Shown: one piece after another, positions 12,801-28,000 of the stretch
Layout of the letters: the number at the start of each line of letters is the position of its first letter
Numbering within the stretch: position 1 is the stretch's first letter
DNA from: Cyrtodaria siliqua
Taxonomy: Eukaryota > Mollusca > Bivalvia > Adapedonta > Hiatellidae
Direction: 5' to 3'
NCBI GenBank assembly: GCA_037043455.1
Contig: JAWPHD010001334.1
Coordinates: 1 to 64,000 of the forward strand
DNA length: 64,000 nucleotides
Position numbers and translations under genes: made by a program
The notes under the pieces: generated by a model
What the model was told of the DNA's origin: nothing
The model's input: the letters and a program-made list of their open reading frames with translations, nothing else
Databases searched by the model: none

Positions 12801-15800
12801 CAAGATTGCCGTGTGTCCCTTTAATACAAAAAAAATATAGAATTCAGTATTGTACTCAACACTGTTATATAACCTCATAATACCCATAACAAATTTAAAC
12901 CGATGGTAAAATAATGCGACATTGAAATCTCAAAAATGTATTTAATTATATGCAATATAAGCAGATTTAATGTTAAAATGATGCCAGATTAATATAAATT
13001 AAATGAAAATTAGTAATGATTGATACATTTTCAAGATTGCCATGTGTCTCTTTAAAGGGACACTGTCCGTAAGTAAGATATTGAGCATAACCAAATAAAT
13101 GCCAGACTTTTATTCATTGAAATGTTTGAGCATAGACCCAAAGAAGTCTGTAGTAGTACATTCGTGAATTTGAAGAAAAAAAGCTTTAACTATTATTTGT
13201 AAATAATGTGGGACCTTTTTTTCTGATCACGTGACTTCCATTAGGCCATATCAAATTAATTCCCAGTTTATCATCCAAATTTTGGAAAAAAAATGGGGCG
13301 GGGGTGTGCAATTTTATTTTCCTGAGATGACATCAAACATCACAAAAATATTAATAACCAGAAGTATTATGTTTTGGATTTTCACATTCAGAACAATACA
13401 CCACAATCTGGACATTATTATTTTTATTTATTTATTTTTTTAATTTTTTTTTTTTTTTTTTTTTTTTCAAAATAAAAATTGTCTGGGCGGCATATATATT
13501 CGGGGCGGGCGGGGATGATAAACTGGGAATTAATTTGATATGGCCTTAGCGCATTATGTTTTCTACATAGTAACTGTATGTATTGCGTAATATGTATAGC
13601 CCGTTTAGCTCTGTCAGGAGCGACATCGACTATCTCGCGCTCACTATTATTACCCGCGATAGTAATTTTAGTTTGGGCTGCTCAAACGCACAAAGCGGTA
13701 CTTCTTTTTTTGTAGCACGATTAAATTCCGTTAAACAATCTTGCATTTAATTAGTAAATATTCAATAATGTTTAGTGTGTAATGTTTGTGAACGTAATCA
13801 GTGTGTGTTTTATAAGCTAAAAGTTACGGACAGTGTCCCTTAAAGGATAATACAAGCATAAAATAAACTGTTACAAGTGGGGTCTTGACAATCTTGATAT
13901 TTTTTCTGGCTAGTTTTGAGAAAACGAATATATATATTTAAATGGAAATAAAAACAACATATAAATTATCAAACCAATGCAACGCGAGTTTGATTCCCTA
14001 TGTCGGCGTTGTGAGACGTTATGGTTGTCAGAAACTTGGGTTTTCCCTGGGTTCTCCAGTTTCCTCCACAATCAGGACCATGTATCATGGAAAGTGATTT
14101 GTATAAGCTTTGTAGGTTGAAACTTAATCTATGTAATACAAATATATTACTACTTTTTTTTATTGTTTAGTCCACCACAGTCCGCGCCATTTTCTACACT
14201 ATATATATATATAGTTAGCTGTAAGCTAAACCTTACCTCATTTTACATCCCTCAAACATTCCCGTCTTCACGAATGCTGGGCAGACGAGTGTGGTGTGTA
14301 CGCCCGTGTACCCGGAGAACACAATCTCATAATTTAGCACCTCTGTGAAGCCCACAACCCCGAATTTGGATGCGCTGTAGTCAGCGAGATTTTTCAGGCC
14401 AACGAGACCTGCGGAGCTGGCTATACTGACGATATGACCGTGATTCCTCTTCAACATGGAGGGCAGAAAGCACTTTACCGTCTGCAAACACACAAAGATT
14501 ACAAAATTATTGATGACATAATGATTGTATCAGTACCATCTGGTGTTGTGGAGGATATCGTCTAGTGTATGCACAGGGTACCATCCGGTGTATGCACAGG
14601 GTACCATCTGGTGTATGCACAGGGTACCATCTGGTGTATGCACAGGGTACCATCTGGTGTATGCACAGGGTACCATCTGGTGTATGCACAGGATACCATC
14701 TGGTGTTGTGGAGGATATTGTCTAGTGTATGCACAGGGTACCATCTGGTGTATGCACTGGGTACCATCTGGTGTATGCACAGGGTACCATCTGGCGTATG
14801 CACTGGGTACCATCTGGTGTATCAGGGTTCAATCAAGGCCTGGATTTTTGGGAGAAGTCACTTCTCCCTCCAAAGAAAATAGAGAGAAGTGACCAAAAAA
14901 TAAGGAGAAGTGAGGGAGACACGATCTTTTAAATTAAGTGCGCAATCGGTTATTTTTAATTATTAACTGATATACATGTATACACCCTATTGGTTATAAC
15001 TTTTGATTATTTAAGAGCATGCTAGCTGTTTCAAATTAAATGTGTTTATTAATTTTATTCAGACTCACAGGCACTCTTTACTTATTATACTGTAACTATA
15101 GAAGGAAGGACTGAGAGAAGAATTAATATAAATATATTGCTTGTATCTTTATTTATTCATATTTCTATCAATTTGTATGGAGTTCTATGAAAGGTGTAAT
15201 TATGATTCTCAAACTTTTTCCTAAAAGGCTTATTCCTCATTAAGACCTATAAGACAAGTATGTTTTTTTCCCCCCAATTTGTATTAGCTAAAAACAATAT
15301 TTAATAAAAAAATGTTTTTCCTCCATCCGAACTTATGTACCTATCCGAACTACTATGACACCGCACTTTTCCGGAAGTAAAATATTGCCGAAAATTCAGT
15401 AGAAATATCATCTATTATTAACTCTTTTTCATGCATTTGTTTGTTTGGAATGCCAAAAGGTCCGTTTTATCAAACAATTAAGAAAACACAACGCTAATCA
15501 TTATTCGGTGGTATCATTTAATCAACTCCGATCAATTAACTTCAGATTGTTGTTTCGTTTCGATCATGTTTTTAACACGCACTTGTCTCACTGTAACGGA
15601 ACCTACGATTGGTCAATTGTTCAGCTATACGCAATCTCATTGGATAAGGCGTGTGTATTCCCTGTACAGTCTAATTTGTAAACAAAAAATGGCGAGGTGC
15701 GAAAATTGCCTCGGGGGATATCATAGTTGTAGGAAAGTATGCTCCCCGCGGGCTTTCTGCTGTGATCGATCAAAGCAATTAGCATAATCCCTTCCCAGAG

Positions 15801-18800
15801 ATGTCAACACCTGTCCTGAGACATAAACAACAGGTCAATTAAAGGACTGGTTACACTTCGCTTGAGGGTGGGAAGAAAGCGAAGTGGTCAATCTGAAGGC
15901 GACTTAAACTTCGCCGTCGGCTAAAAAAAAGGCGAAGTTACGGAGGAAAAAGCGCCTTTCTCGCCGATGTCGCCCTCCAGAATGAACACTGGTGTATACA
16001 CAGGGTACCACTTGGTACAACATTTTCTTTGATGACGTAGAAAACTTTGAACAGGTAAATTAATCCACAGGTAAATGTATTTATCAATTATCTGGCAATA
16101 GTTGTGCAGCTATACAATTCAGATTAACCTCATTTCCCCGTGCAGTCAGGCAGTGGTAAAAAAGTAGTATCTACGTCATGCAAATAATACTTATTTTTAC
16201 ATACAACTTAGTAGCAGTTTCTCTCCGGGACTATCAAGAAATGTTCATATGATGTTTAAGAGTTAAATTTGTTAATTTGTTCATTGATAATGCTACAAAA
16301 AGGGTGGCCATTCATCTTTAACAATCTTTCAGTCATATTACGACGGTGTCTACTACTGTAGCAGTGACTCAGGTGCTCAACATTATAGTACTGCCACATA
16401 GGAATATCATGCCGTAGTCACATGACATGATAGAGATACCCCACCCCGCCCTGTCACATTATACTGACACCGGGCAAACCAGACCTAGAACTAATCTGTA
16501 TAATACTGAGTGCGTTCAGGGTTCTCCCATTGGACAACCAGTATCGGTTACCAATGGCCAACTGACACCGGGCAAACCAGACCTAGAACTAATCTGTATA
16601 ATACTGAGTGCGTTCAGGGTTCTACCATTGGACAACCAGTATGGGTTACCAACGGCCAACGATGGTAGAATATGGTTACCATTGAGGTATCGATGTTACA
16701 GTTGGTAACCAATAAACTCTAAACGGATAAAGTAGTATATGGTACCAACGGCAGTGCAAGGTTACCATCGGTTCCCGATATATTACCAAAATGGCAAGGC
16801 AGGGGATACCTGCTGTTCATTGTACGTCTTATTATTCACTGGTATTTATTTTGGAATTAAATTATCAGCAATACTCGTTTCGGTGATGATTTTCGTTGCC
16901 ATTTTGAACTTATGTCATAACGAGGCCACCAATGCTACCTCAGGTCTACAGTCGCGGTAAGATTGGTTACCACCATCTTACCCATCGGCAAACTGACATC
17001 TAACGATGGCACCAGATGGTTACCAATGGTTGCCTATGGCTACCGAGGGCGCTTTCGGTAACTGATCGGATCGGAGAACCCTGAACGCACTCACCGATGC
17101 TAAATGTCAAGCAAGGGAGCTCCTAGTACCATTTTTATTGTCTTTGGGATGATCTAGCCGGGGTTTGACCCCATGACCTCCCAACATGCAAGGTGGACAT
17201 TCTACCACTACTCGATGCTCAAATGCAAAACTAACTAGAACTATCACTGAAGGTGATGAATACTGAATACCCCCGCTTTCTTGCTATAGCCGATATGGAC
17301 AAAATGAATTGAATTGGGTTTTAAGGCGCACCAACACATGTAAAGGTTATATGGTGCTCATCTTCCATGTACATCGAGATAAAATATGGAAAATGGGCCT
17401 AGAACCTTCTCACCCTGAACTGCAGAGTTGCTGCAAAATGAAGAATAATGTCTAAAATATCTCTTAATCTTACAATGTGAAAGAATTGAAATGAATTGGG
17501 GTTTTAAAGCGCACCAACACATGAAAGGTTATATGACGCCTAACAGGAATGAACATGCCAGGCTCATTCTCCATGTACGTTGAGATAAAATATGGAGAAT
17601 GGGCCTAGAACCTTCTCACCCTGAACTGCAGAGTTGCTGAAAGTTCTATTGTAGACACTCCATTTATGCTGGAGCCACATTATTGTTTTTCTGCCACTGC
17701 TCTAGTGATATGGGCGAGATGGCACCTGAAACAATGCAGGGGTCATGATGAAGACCTTTAATGAGCATGAACAAAAAATGATAAATGTGAAAATTCTAAG
17801 TAAAAGAAAGGTCCATAATTCTGTAAAAAGTGTTTGCAGAATCGAAAAACCATTAATGGTGAGACAGTTCATATCATCACGTGTGAACTGTGTGTCAAGT
17901 GTAATAACAATCCATGAAAAGTGTTAAAGTGAAAGCCACATGAAGTTCATCAAAGTGTGAAAAATTAAGTCAAATAAAGGGCCATAATTCCATAATAAAT
18001 TAGGCAATCAATGAAGGGTGAATGTAGAGGGACGTATAAGATCATCAATTGTTATGTGTCTATTAAGTTTGGGAATTATCAATTCGAAAATGTTTGAGAA
18101 AAATGTGTTAACATGTCATTATAGAATATTAGAGTGGAAAATTCTAAGACAAACAATGGGCCATAATTCTGTAATAAATTAGGCAATCAAGATGGGTGAT
18201 GTACAGGGTCAATAAGGTCATCTGTTGTTATGTGTACATGACGTTTGGGAACAATCAATTCGAAAATGTTTGAGAAAAAATGTGTTAACAGGTCATTATG
18301 CAATATTAGAGTGGAAAATTCTAAATCAAACAAAAGGCCATAATTCTGTAATAAATTAGGCAATCAATGATGGGTGATGCAGAGGGACATAAGGTCATTA
18401 GTTGTTCGAGTATATGAAGTTTGGGAAAAATCCATTTAAAAGTGTTTGAGATATGCAAGTATTAAAAATGTGTTACGCGACGTTACGGGACTGGATAAAA
18501 TTGTGTTACGCGACGGGACAAAATTGTGATAGGCAATGGGACATGGGGATAACGTGATTCCTATATAGCTTCCACACCACTTTGTGAAAGCGGGGGTAAA
18601 ATAAATATACTCCAGCCATCCCATTTTAAAATGTGCGCAATTGTGAGGTACGAAAAACACTTACCCAAAAATGAGCTAGGAGATTTACATTCATAGTTTT
18701 CTCTATCATTTCATCCGGACAGTCCATGAGTTTTGTTCCCGTGACAACGCCAGCATTGTTCACCAGAATACTAACTTCTCCCACCTCCTGTTGAACCTTG

Positions 18801-21800
18801 GCTCCAACACTGTACACCGCATGACGATTACTGAAAACAGTGAAATATGATATAGGTCATTGTACACCGCATAAAACTTACTGAAAAGAGTGATTTATGA
18901 AATGGAACACTAAATAAAGCATGACAATTACTGAAAACTGTGAATTATGAAATAGAACTGTACACCATATGGCAATTACTGAAAACACTGAATTATGAAA
19001 TAGAACACTGTACACTGCATGGCAATTACTGAAAACAGTGAATTATGAAATAGATCGCTGCATACCACATTTACTGTGAATGATGAAATAGAACACTGTA
19101 CACTGCATGGCAATTACTGAAAACAGTGAATTATGAAATAGATCACTGCATACCGCATTTACTGTGAATGATGAAATAGAACACTGTACACTGCATGGCA
19201 ATTACTGAAAACAGTGAATTATGAAATAGATCACTGCATACCACATTTACTGTGAATTATGAAATAGAACACTGTACACTGCATGGCAATTACTGAAAAC
19301 AGTGAATTATGAAATAGATCACTGCATACCACATTTACTGTGAATTATGAAATAGAACACTGTACACTGCATGGCAATTACTGAAAACAGTGAATTATGA
19401 AATAGGTCGCTGCATACCACATTTACTGTGAATTATGAAATAGAACACTGTACACTGCATAGCAATTACTGAAAACAGTGAATTATGAAATAGATCACTG
19501 CATACCGCATTTACTGTGAATGATGAAATAGAACACTGTACACTGCATGGCAATTACTGAAAACAGTGAATTATGAAATAGATCACTGCATACCTAATTT
19601 ACTGTGAATTATGAAATAGAACACTGTACACTGCATGGCAATTACTGAAAACAGTGAATTATGAAATAGATCACTGCATACCACATTTACTGTGAATTAT
19701 GAAATAGAACACTGTACACTGCATGGCAATTACTGAAAACAGTGAATTATGAAATAGATCACTGCATACCACATTTACTGTGAATTATGAAATAGAACAC
19801 TGTACACTGCATGGCAATTACTGAAAACAGTGAATTATGAAATAGATCACTGCATACCACATTTACTGTGAATTATGAAATAGAACACTGTACACTGCAT
19901 AGCAATTACTGAAAACAGTGAATTATGAAATAGAACACTGTACACTGCATGGCAATTACTGAAAACAGTGAATTATGAAATAGATCACTGCATACCACAT
20001 TTACTGTGAATTATGAAATAGAACACTGTACACTGCATGGCAATTACTGAAAACAGTGAATTATGAAATAGATCACTGCATACCACATTTACTGTGAATT
20101 ATGAAATAGAACACTGTACACTGCATAGCAATTACTGAAAAAAGTGAATGATGAAATAGAACACTGTACACTGCATGGAAATTAATGAAAAGAGTGAATT
20201 ACACCATGTTTTTGCTGTTACTGTAAGTCATCAAATTGCATACCCATAATTTATTATTCAAGAACGGCCATGCAGTGTAAGATGTCATCGAAGCCTTCTC
20301 TGTCAGTTTATAACCATTAATCAGCTACATATACATAATGTACTGTTCTTTCTTTGAATTAAGACCATTCCATTCATGTGACAAAGGGGTCTTTTGGGGA
20401 ATTGACTGATCAGCAGCCAAACTCGCAGGCTGATCTGGGTTTACAATGGACGCAAAGGCTATTATAGATCTTGCTTTAAACGGGTTAAGGGATAATTTAC
20501 GTCTCCCAACTATCACCTTTGCCCCATTTAAAGGGACACATGGCAATCTTGTTTTTTTTAAACTTACAGTGTCCCGTTAGTTTTCAACATAACTTGCATA
20601 TATATTTGCAATCATTAATATTAATTATTCGAATACGTCAAATTGTTTTACATTATTACTAACTTTTGATAATACTGCACCAATAATATATTTAAATATG
20701 TGAACACTGGGTTTTATGTGAACCTACAATTTATCATTTAATGTAGAATCTAGAGAAATGAATGAATACTACTAAGGTGTTGTTTTCTGTCCTTTTCAAA
20801 CATTAACGTGTTGCGATTTGTTATTATAGAGCGTATAGTTTTGATTTTCAGATAAGGCATCTGCAGTGAAAATTGTTGTATTAAAAACAATTATTTCCCA
20901 TTAATGTGTTGTTGTATATCTCTTATATATTATGAGTTAACTGAGGTTATGTGACGGGACTTGACGTGACATTACTGACAGCGTGATTCCCAGTGTTGGG
21001 AACTAAAAACAAATTGTTTAAAAAAATAATTTAAAAATTAAAAAAACTTTTTTTTCGTGTTATTTGTTGAAAACTATTCTAAGTTTTCCTGAAAAAATGT
21101 CACAGAGTATTGTAGTTATAGACGATACTCTGTGACATTTTTTCAGGAAAACTAAAAATATGTAGTCAATAACTACGATACTCTGTGACATTTTTTTCAG
21201 GAAAACATAAAATATGTTTGTTTTCAACAAATAACACGATTTATTTTTAAATTTTAATATTATTTTTTTTTTTTTTAGTTCCCAACACCGATTCAGCCAC
21301 CTGTGGTGATTCCTATATAGCCCCCACTTCACTTTGTGAAAACAGGGGTATAATAATTGTGTTTGTATAATGTCAATCAGCATCTGTTGTTAAAATAATC
21401 AATATTTAATGATATTTACCCAAGGGTGTGATATTGGGGTGCAATATAGTTTTAATAAAAAATGAAACCTGTGCCAGTTCAAAGGTAGATGCACATGCCA
21501 ATTCACAGTCACACATCATGTCATCACATTCATGTGACATTTTCCATCACCAGTTATAATCACAGTGAGAAAAAAACTTGTATTGTATGATCAGACATAA
21601 TTAACACAATATTACTGGCAATTTGCAATTAATTAAGGAAGAGGATATTTCCAGACTAATTTGGTATCACGTACCTTACTCGTGTTATTGAATGGAATTT
21701 TCTGGGTCTTCACAGGGTTTTTTACTGCTTTTATTGCCGTTTTTCGGTTACATTCCCAATGCAAAATATATATAATTTTTTCCCAATTTTAAGAAGACAA

Positions 21801-22001
21801 AAAAACAGCTGAAAAAAAGAAGAAATGAAATTCTAACACAACCTCCACAGTCTTTCATATACACAAAGAAGAGAGACAGCTGTATGTTATTCTACGATAA
21901 AATACGTCACTTGGTAAATATATGTCAAGAAGACAACCTCAACAGTAATTTTAATGAAATGTTAATTTTCAAAACAAACTGGCCATGCTCCTAAACCGTG
22001 C

Positions 22002-22033
<32 letters not shown>

Positions 22034-25000
22034 ATATAAATCAATCATATTCATCAATACACAGGGCTCAATCTAGGCCAGGAAATTAGGGAGAAGTCAC
22101 TTCTCTCTCAAGCGATTTTAGGGAGAAGTGGAGAGAATTTAGGGAGACTTCACGCGACGTGTATACGTAGACAACGGTTGAATAGTCATCACCATGTATA
22201 TTGCAATGCAGTGAATACAGTGTAATGCACACTAATTCTTTTTACTCTATAATACGAGCTAGAAATATTGATGCAAATTTCTATGATAATGGATTTATTA
22301 CTATACTGTATCTTTTTTAACTTCTTTTTTTTATTTTTTTTTTTAAAATTTCGGCGACTTGAACTTCGCTTTGATGTGCTGCCAAGGCGAAGTCAAGAGA
22401 TCGCGGGCGCGTTCTTCGCCCCAATCACCCTGTAGATTGAGCCCTGATACATATAACATTAATAAGCATCTTAAACAAGCTGAGAACATTTGACGTCATA
22501 CAGCGCAATCTATATGACGTAAGCAATGACTTAATTGTTTGTCACGTGACTACTAGTCTAATGTATTTAAACACAGTGTACCGCGCAGAACTTTGCATAC
22601 GGGGGCGCCCAATGGAACAGCCTGTAAACATAGCAGCCTGATTACCTTGACCTCCGTGATAATATATAGTGCCCCCATAATAGCTTATTTTTGTTAGAAT
22701 CAAAATAATAAATACATACCTGTATTTTATCGGTGAATAAAATACAATTAGTCGTTTGGATGCGAGTAATTACATCACTCGTGATTTAATTACTACGCAT
22801 CCGAACTCCAAATTGTATTTTATTCACCGATAAAACACAGGTACGTATTTATTATTTCTTAAAGGGACACACGGCAGTCTTGATTTTTTAAAAACTAATG
22901 GCGTCCCGTTAGTTTTTCTCTTCACTTGCATTTGTTCAATCATTAATAGTAATTGTTAGAATAGTTCCAAGCAAATTATTTTTTACATATTACTAAATTT
23001 TTATAATAGTGCATCAATAATATGTTTACAAATTTGGTGAAAAAGTGAAGAAAATTGAAATCTAAATTTTTTATTTAATTATATGCAACCAGTTATAAAG
23101 TCAAAATGATGCAGGATAAATAAATTGGGGAGCAAATTTTAATGTTGGAATAAAACTCAAGATTGCCATGTGTCCCTTTAAATAAAGAAGCAAAAGTGTG
23201 ATAGGCATGAAATGCTTTTAAATGCCTCTGTGACCTTAAAATTGGTTTACTGTAGGTAGTATTAAAGATACATGTACCATCATGAAATGAACGCTTAATC
23301 TCACATAATGTGAAATGTGCCAATACATTATAAATAAGCTGCATATTATGTTGAATTATTATTTATGTAAAAATGTTTAGACTCAAAAACACCATGACAG
23401 GAAGGTGTGTGTGGTAATTCATCAATATTAATTCATATGGGGTTCATATTGCCAGCAGTTGTACATATTATTATGAACGTGGAGTAAGATTCACAAAACA
23501 AAAATTTATTACAACCTTAAACATCATAAGAATTAATATCAATGATTTATGCACCAAAAACTAGCGGAGTCTTTGATTTTTCCGACAAAACCATTTCATT
23601 AACAATTATTAAATTGATTCTTCTATAGGACCTGGTTTAATAGTGCAAAAATTTACTGTGCACTGAAATGGGAAATATTTAATGACATGTATATATATGC
23701 AAGCAAGTTTAATATATCAAAATGATACAATTGAGACACTTACTTTTAATGCCTGAAAACAATTTCAAGATTGCCATGCACGCCTTTTTTAAAGAAAATT
23801 GGGAAAAGACCTAGGCCTGCTGATTTACGGGGGAAAATATTTTTTGCAACTGGGAATCGGCTGAATTTCAGTCATATTTAAATTATAAGGCTAAAAACAT
23901 ACCTGTCAAGTCTCACGCATTTGGCGTGTCAGATACACGTATTTTGTGTCAAATCCCGCACACGTATACATTTTACGTTCTCACGCATTGTGAAAATTTG
24001 ACCAACATTTTTTGTAATTTTTGTCTCCCTTTTCGAAGGAAAAAAGAGACATAGGTGTTGCTTTTCCGGCGGCGCAGAAGGTTTTTGGCACATTTATAGA
24101 CTTTTAATGATATAATATTTTAAATAGATGTAGAGTTTTCATTTGCAACCACCATATCCTTATATACGCTATATACGATGACATTTAAGTTGATTTTGGG
24201 AAACCCCACTAGACACGTAACTCCATATAAGTACACGTAACTCCATAATAGTATTCGTGATCTTATGAATATCATCAATACAATGACAATTCTTTCATTT
24301 TAAATTCGTTTTTCACCCATAACATTTTATGAATCAAAGTTAGTAATGTTCGCTTACTCTGCTGCATTAATTATTTAAGGGTTGCTTCCCTTTGAAATGG
24401 CCCATATTCTAATAAAACTTATGTTTCTGATTTATTGACATGTCAATGTAAATAGACTATTCCATTATATATATGATGCAATATGTCTGTCTTGAAGAAC
24501 ACCAATTACTATTTTAAAAATATTTTCGATTATCCTCTGCTGTATATTAAATTCAATATATAAAAGAGAACGCAGTGTCCCTTTAAAAGGATTTATTTGC
24601 ACATGCACATGGAGACGCATCGTTCCCCCGAAATCAGGGATCAGCAAAATATGTCGCTGCTGTTCTTTTATTTGATTTAACACGCTTTATATACTTCCTG
24701 TTGTTTGTTTTTTAGATTTGCCATTCACAGGCGAACATGTCTGACGAAAATGTACACCCGGAATTAAAATTATCGCTAAAAACATGTGTTTAAAATGAAT
24801 ATCACGAAAACTGTTAGGCGCCGAAAACTGGTTGGACACAGTACATCTTTCAAACTTTTTTATATTTGTATCATTGGTGGTACATTGCAACGTGACAAAG
24901 CAAATGTGGATGTGACCTTGACCCTCCAAGCATGGGGCAGATAACTTACTAATTTTTATCTTCAACATTTGCGTTTATTTTATTTCTCTCAAAGTGTATG

Positions 25001-28000
25001 CACTAAGACTTTTCAAACTTTGCTTATAGTTGTATCTTGAGTGGTACATTGCAACATGACAAAGCAAATGTGCATGTGAACTTGATAGTTTTTACCTTCA
25101 ACATTTACGCTTAGGTCACTTTCTCACAAACTTTATACATTAGAGCTTTCAAACTTTGCTTATAATTGTTTCTTGGGAAGTAGATCACAACGTGTCAAAA
25201 AGCAAACCTTCACCATCCAAGCAAAGGGCAGATAACTTTGTTACATAAACTTACATCACTTTCTCGTGAACTATAATTATGCACTAGATGCTTTAAACCT
25301 TGTTATAGCTTAATCTTTGGAAGACAAAACATTCTATTTTGACATAGTTGTGTCTTGGGTAGTGCACCTTTTTGGACGCATGGATTTCATCTATGACCGT
25401 GCCCTACTTTTTGAAGCTGATAATTTTTTATATTTTTATATAAACGGCATTTTGTTTTTAAACAAATGCACTAACATGTCATCTCAACAAACGGTAAACT
25501 ACATTGTTTTTAGTTATTCAAATGTTTACAAACTTTCATTTAAGCATCATTAATCTTTTATTTTTAAGTCACGCCCCTGTTAGGCGAGACATGTGAATCT
25601 GCGGATTTTTTGTTGTAATAGAAGTTAGTATATTTTATACCAAAAATCTTTAAAAATTTAATATAACCAGGATTTCAGTATCGACTCCGTATATTAAACT
25701 AAGCTGATATAACTTTGTATATTAAACTAGCTGATATAACTCCGTATATTAAACTAGCTGATATAACTCTGTATATTAAACTAACTGATACAACTCTGTT
25801 TATTAAACTACCTGATATAACTCTGTTTATTAAACTACCTGATATAACTCTGCTTATTAAACTAGCTGATATAACTCCGTATATTAAACTAACTGATACA
25901 ACTCTGTTTATTAAACTACCTGATATAACTCTGTTTATTAAACTACCTGATATAACTCTGTATATTAAACTAGCTGATATAACTCTGTATATTAAACTAG
26001 CTGATATAACTCCATATATTAAACTAGCTGATATAACTCCATATATTAAACTAGCTCATATAACTCTGTATATTAAACTAGCTGATATAACTCCATATAT
26101 TAAACTAGCTGATATAACGATATAATTAACTTAATGTGTTTTAACCTTCGGTAAATAAATACTACCGGTATTATATTATTATTATTATATTGTGTGACAA
26201 ATGACTTTCATTAAAATGTATTATCATATAATTTAAAAAGTACAAATACATATACATGATGTACCTCTAAACTAAAATTTATGAAATTCAACCGCAGTCC
26301 GTCTCGGTCTTTAATCGGCTTCACCCCACTGACCCCTTAACCAAGGGGCAATCACCCCTTGGGGCCCATCTCAATATTGACTTCCATTGAGCCCTGACAG
26401 CTTAATAATATAAAAATACCCTACCATGTATCCCTTTAAATTACAAACAAGAGGCCCAAGAGGGCCTGTGGACGCTCTACTGGCTAATATGGCTCTGATA
26501 ACATCAATGAAACGAGTGACTATCGTCTTAAAGAGGCAGAATATAGCATTTTTAACTAAATCAAGAGCCATAACTCCGCCGTTACTGGTCCGATCTGGCT
26601 GGTTTTCGAACTTGGCCAGTAGAGATAATAAAAAAAAACTTAAAAAAACAACAAACTTTACCGAGCTGTTATTGACATTAACAATCTGGTAGTTTGGTAA
26701 AGATCGAATGAAAAAAAATAAGGCGTCTAGAGTGTACACAAGGTTTTTCAAGTATTTGACCTAGTGACCTAGTTTTTGACCCTGTGTGACCCATTTTCGA
26801 ACTTTAGCAAGCTATAATTGAGACAAATATTCTGACAAAATTGCATCAAGATCGGGTCAAAAATATGGCCTCTAGGGTGTACACACGTTTTTTCCAAAGT
26901 TTGACCTACTGACCTAGTTTTTAACACCATGTGACCCATTTTTTAACTTGACCAAGATATAATTAAGACAAACATTTTGACAAAGTTTCATCAAGATTGG
27001 GTCAGAAATACGGCTTCTAGAGTGTACACAAGGTTTTTCCAATATTTGACCTAGTGACCTAGTTTTTAACCCCATGTGACCCATTTTCAAACTTGACCAA
27101 GATATAATTAAGACAAACATTCTGACAAAGTTGCATCAAGCTCGGGTCAAAAATATGGCCTCTAGAGTGTACACAAGGTTTTTCCAATATTTGACCTAGT
27201 GACCTAGTTTTTAACTTCATGTGACCCATTTCCGAACTTGATCAAGATATAATTAAGATAAACAATTTGACAAAGTTTCATCAAGATTGGATAACAAATA
27301 TGACCTCTAGAGTGTATACAAGTTTTTTCAAGTATTTGACCTAGTGACCTAGTTTTTGACCCCACATGACCCATTTTTGAACTTGACCGAGATTTCATTA
27401 AGACAAACATTCTGACAAAGTTTGATCAAGATCAGGTCAAAAATATGGCCTCTAGAGTGTACACACGTTTTCCAAAGTTTGACCTAGTGACCTAGTTTTT
27501 AACACCATGTGACCCATTTTTGAACTTGACCAAGATATAATTAAGACAAACATTTTGACAAAGTTTCATCAAGATTGGGTCAGAAATACGGCTTCTAGAG
27601 TGTACACAAGGTTTTTCAAGTATTTGACCTAGTGACCTAGTTTTTAACCCCATGTGACCCATTTTCAAACTTGACCAAGATATAATTAAGACAAACATTC
27701 TGACAAAGTTGCATCAAGCTCGGGTCAAAAATATGGCCTCTAGAGTGTACACAAGGTTTTTCCAATATTTGACCTAGTGACCTAGTTTTTGACCCCCCAT
27801 GACCCATTTTCGAACTTGACCGAGATTTCATTGAGACAAACAATTAAGATAAACATTCTGACAAAGTTGCATCAAGCTCGGGTCAAAAATATGGCCTCTA
27901 GAGTGTACACAAGGTTTTTGCAATATTTGACCCAGTGACCTAGTTTTTTATTTCATGTGACCCATTTTCGAACTTGATCAAGATATAATTAAGATAAACA

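Noticed and set aside
14507..14932. Several overlapping repetitive frames
   Set aside because: By-products of the 23 bp minisatellite in all frames.
25715..26125. 136-residue repetitive protein (YIKLADITL units)
   Set aside because: 27 bp minisatellite. No promoter, splice or coding-bias evidence beyond the repeat itself.
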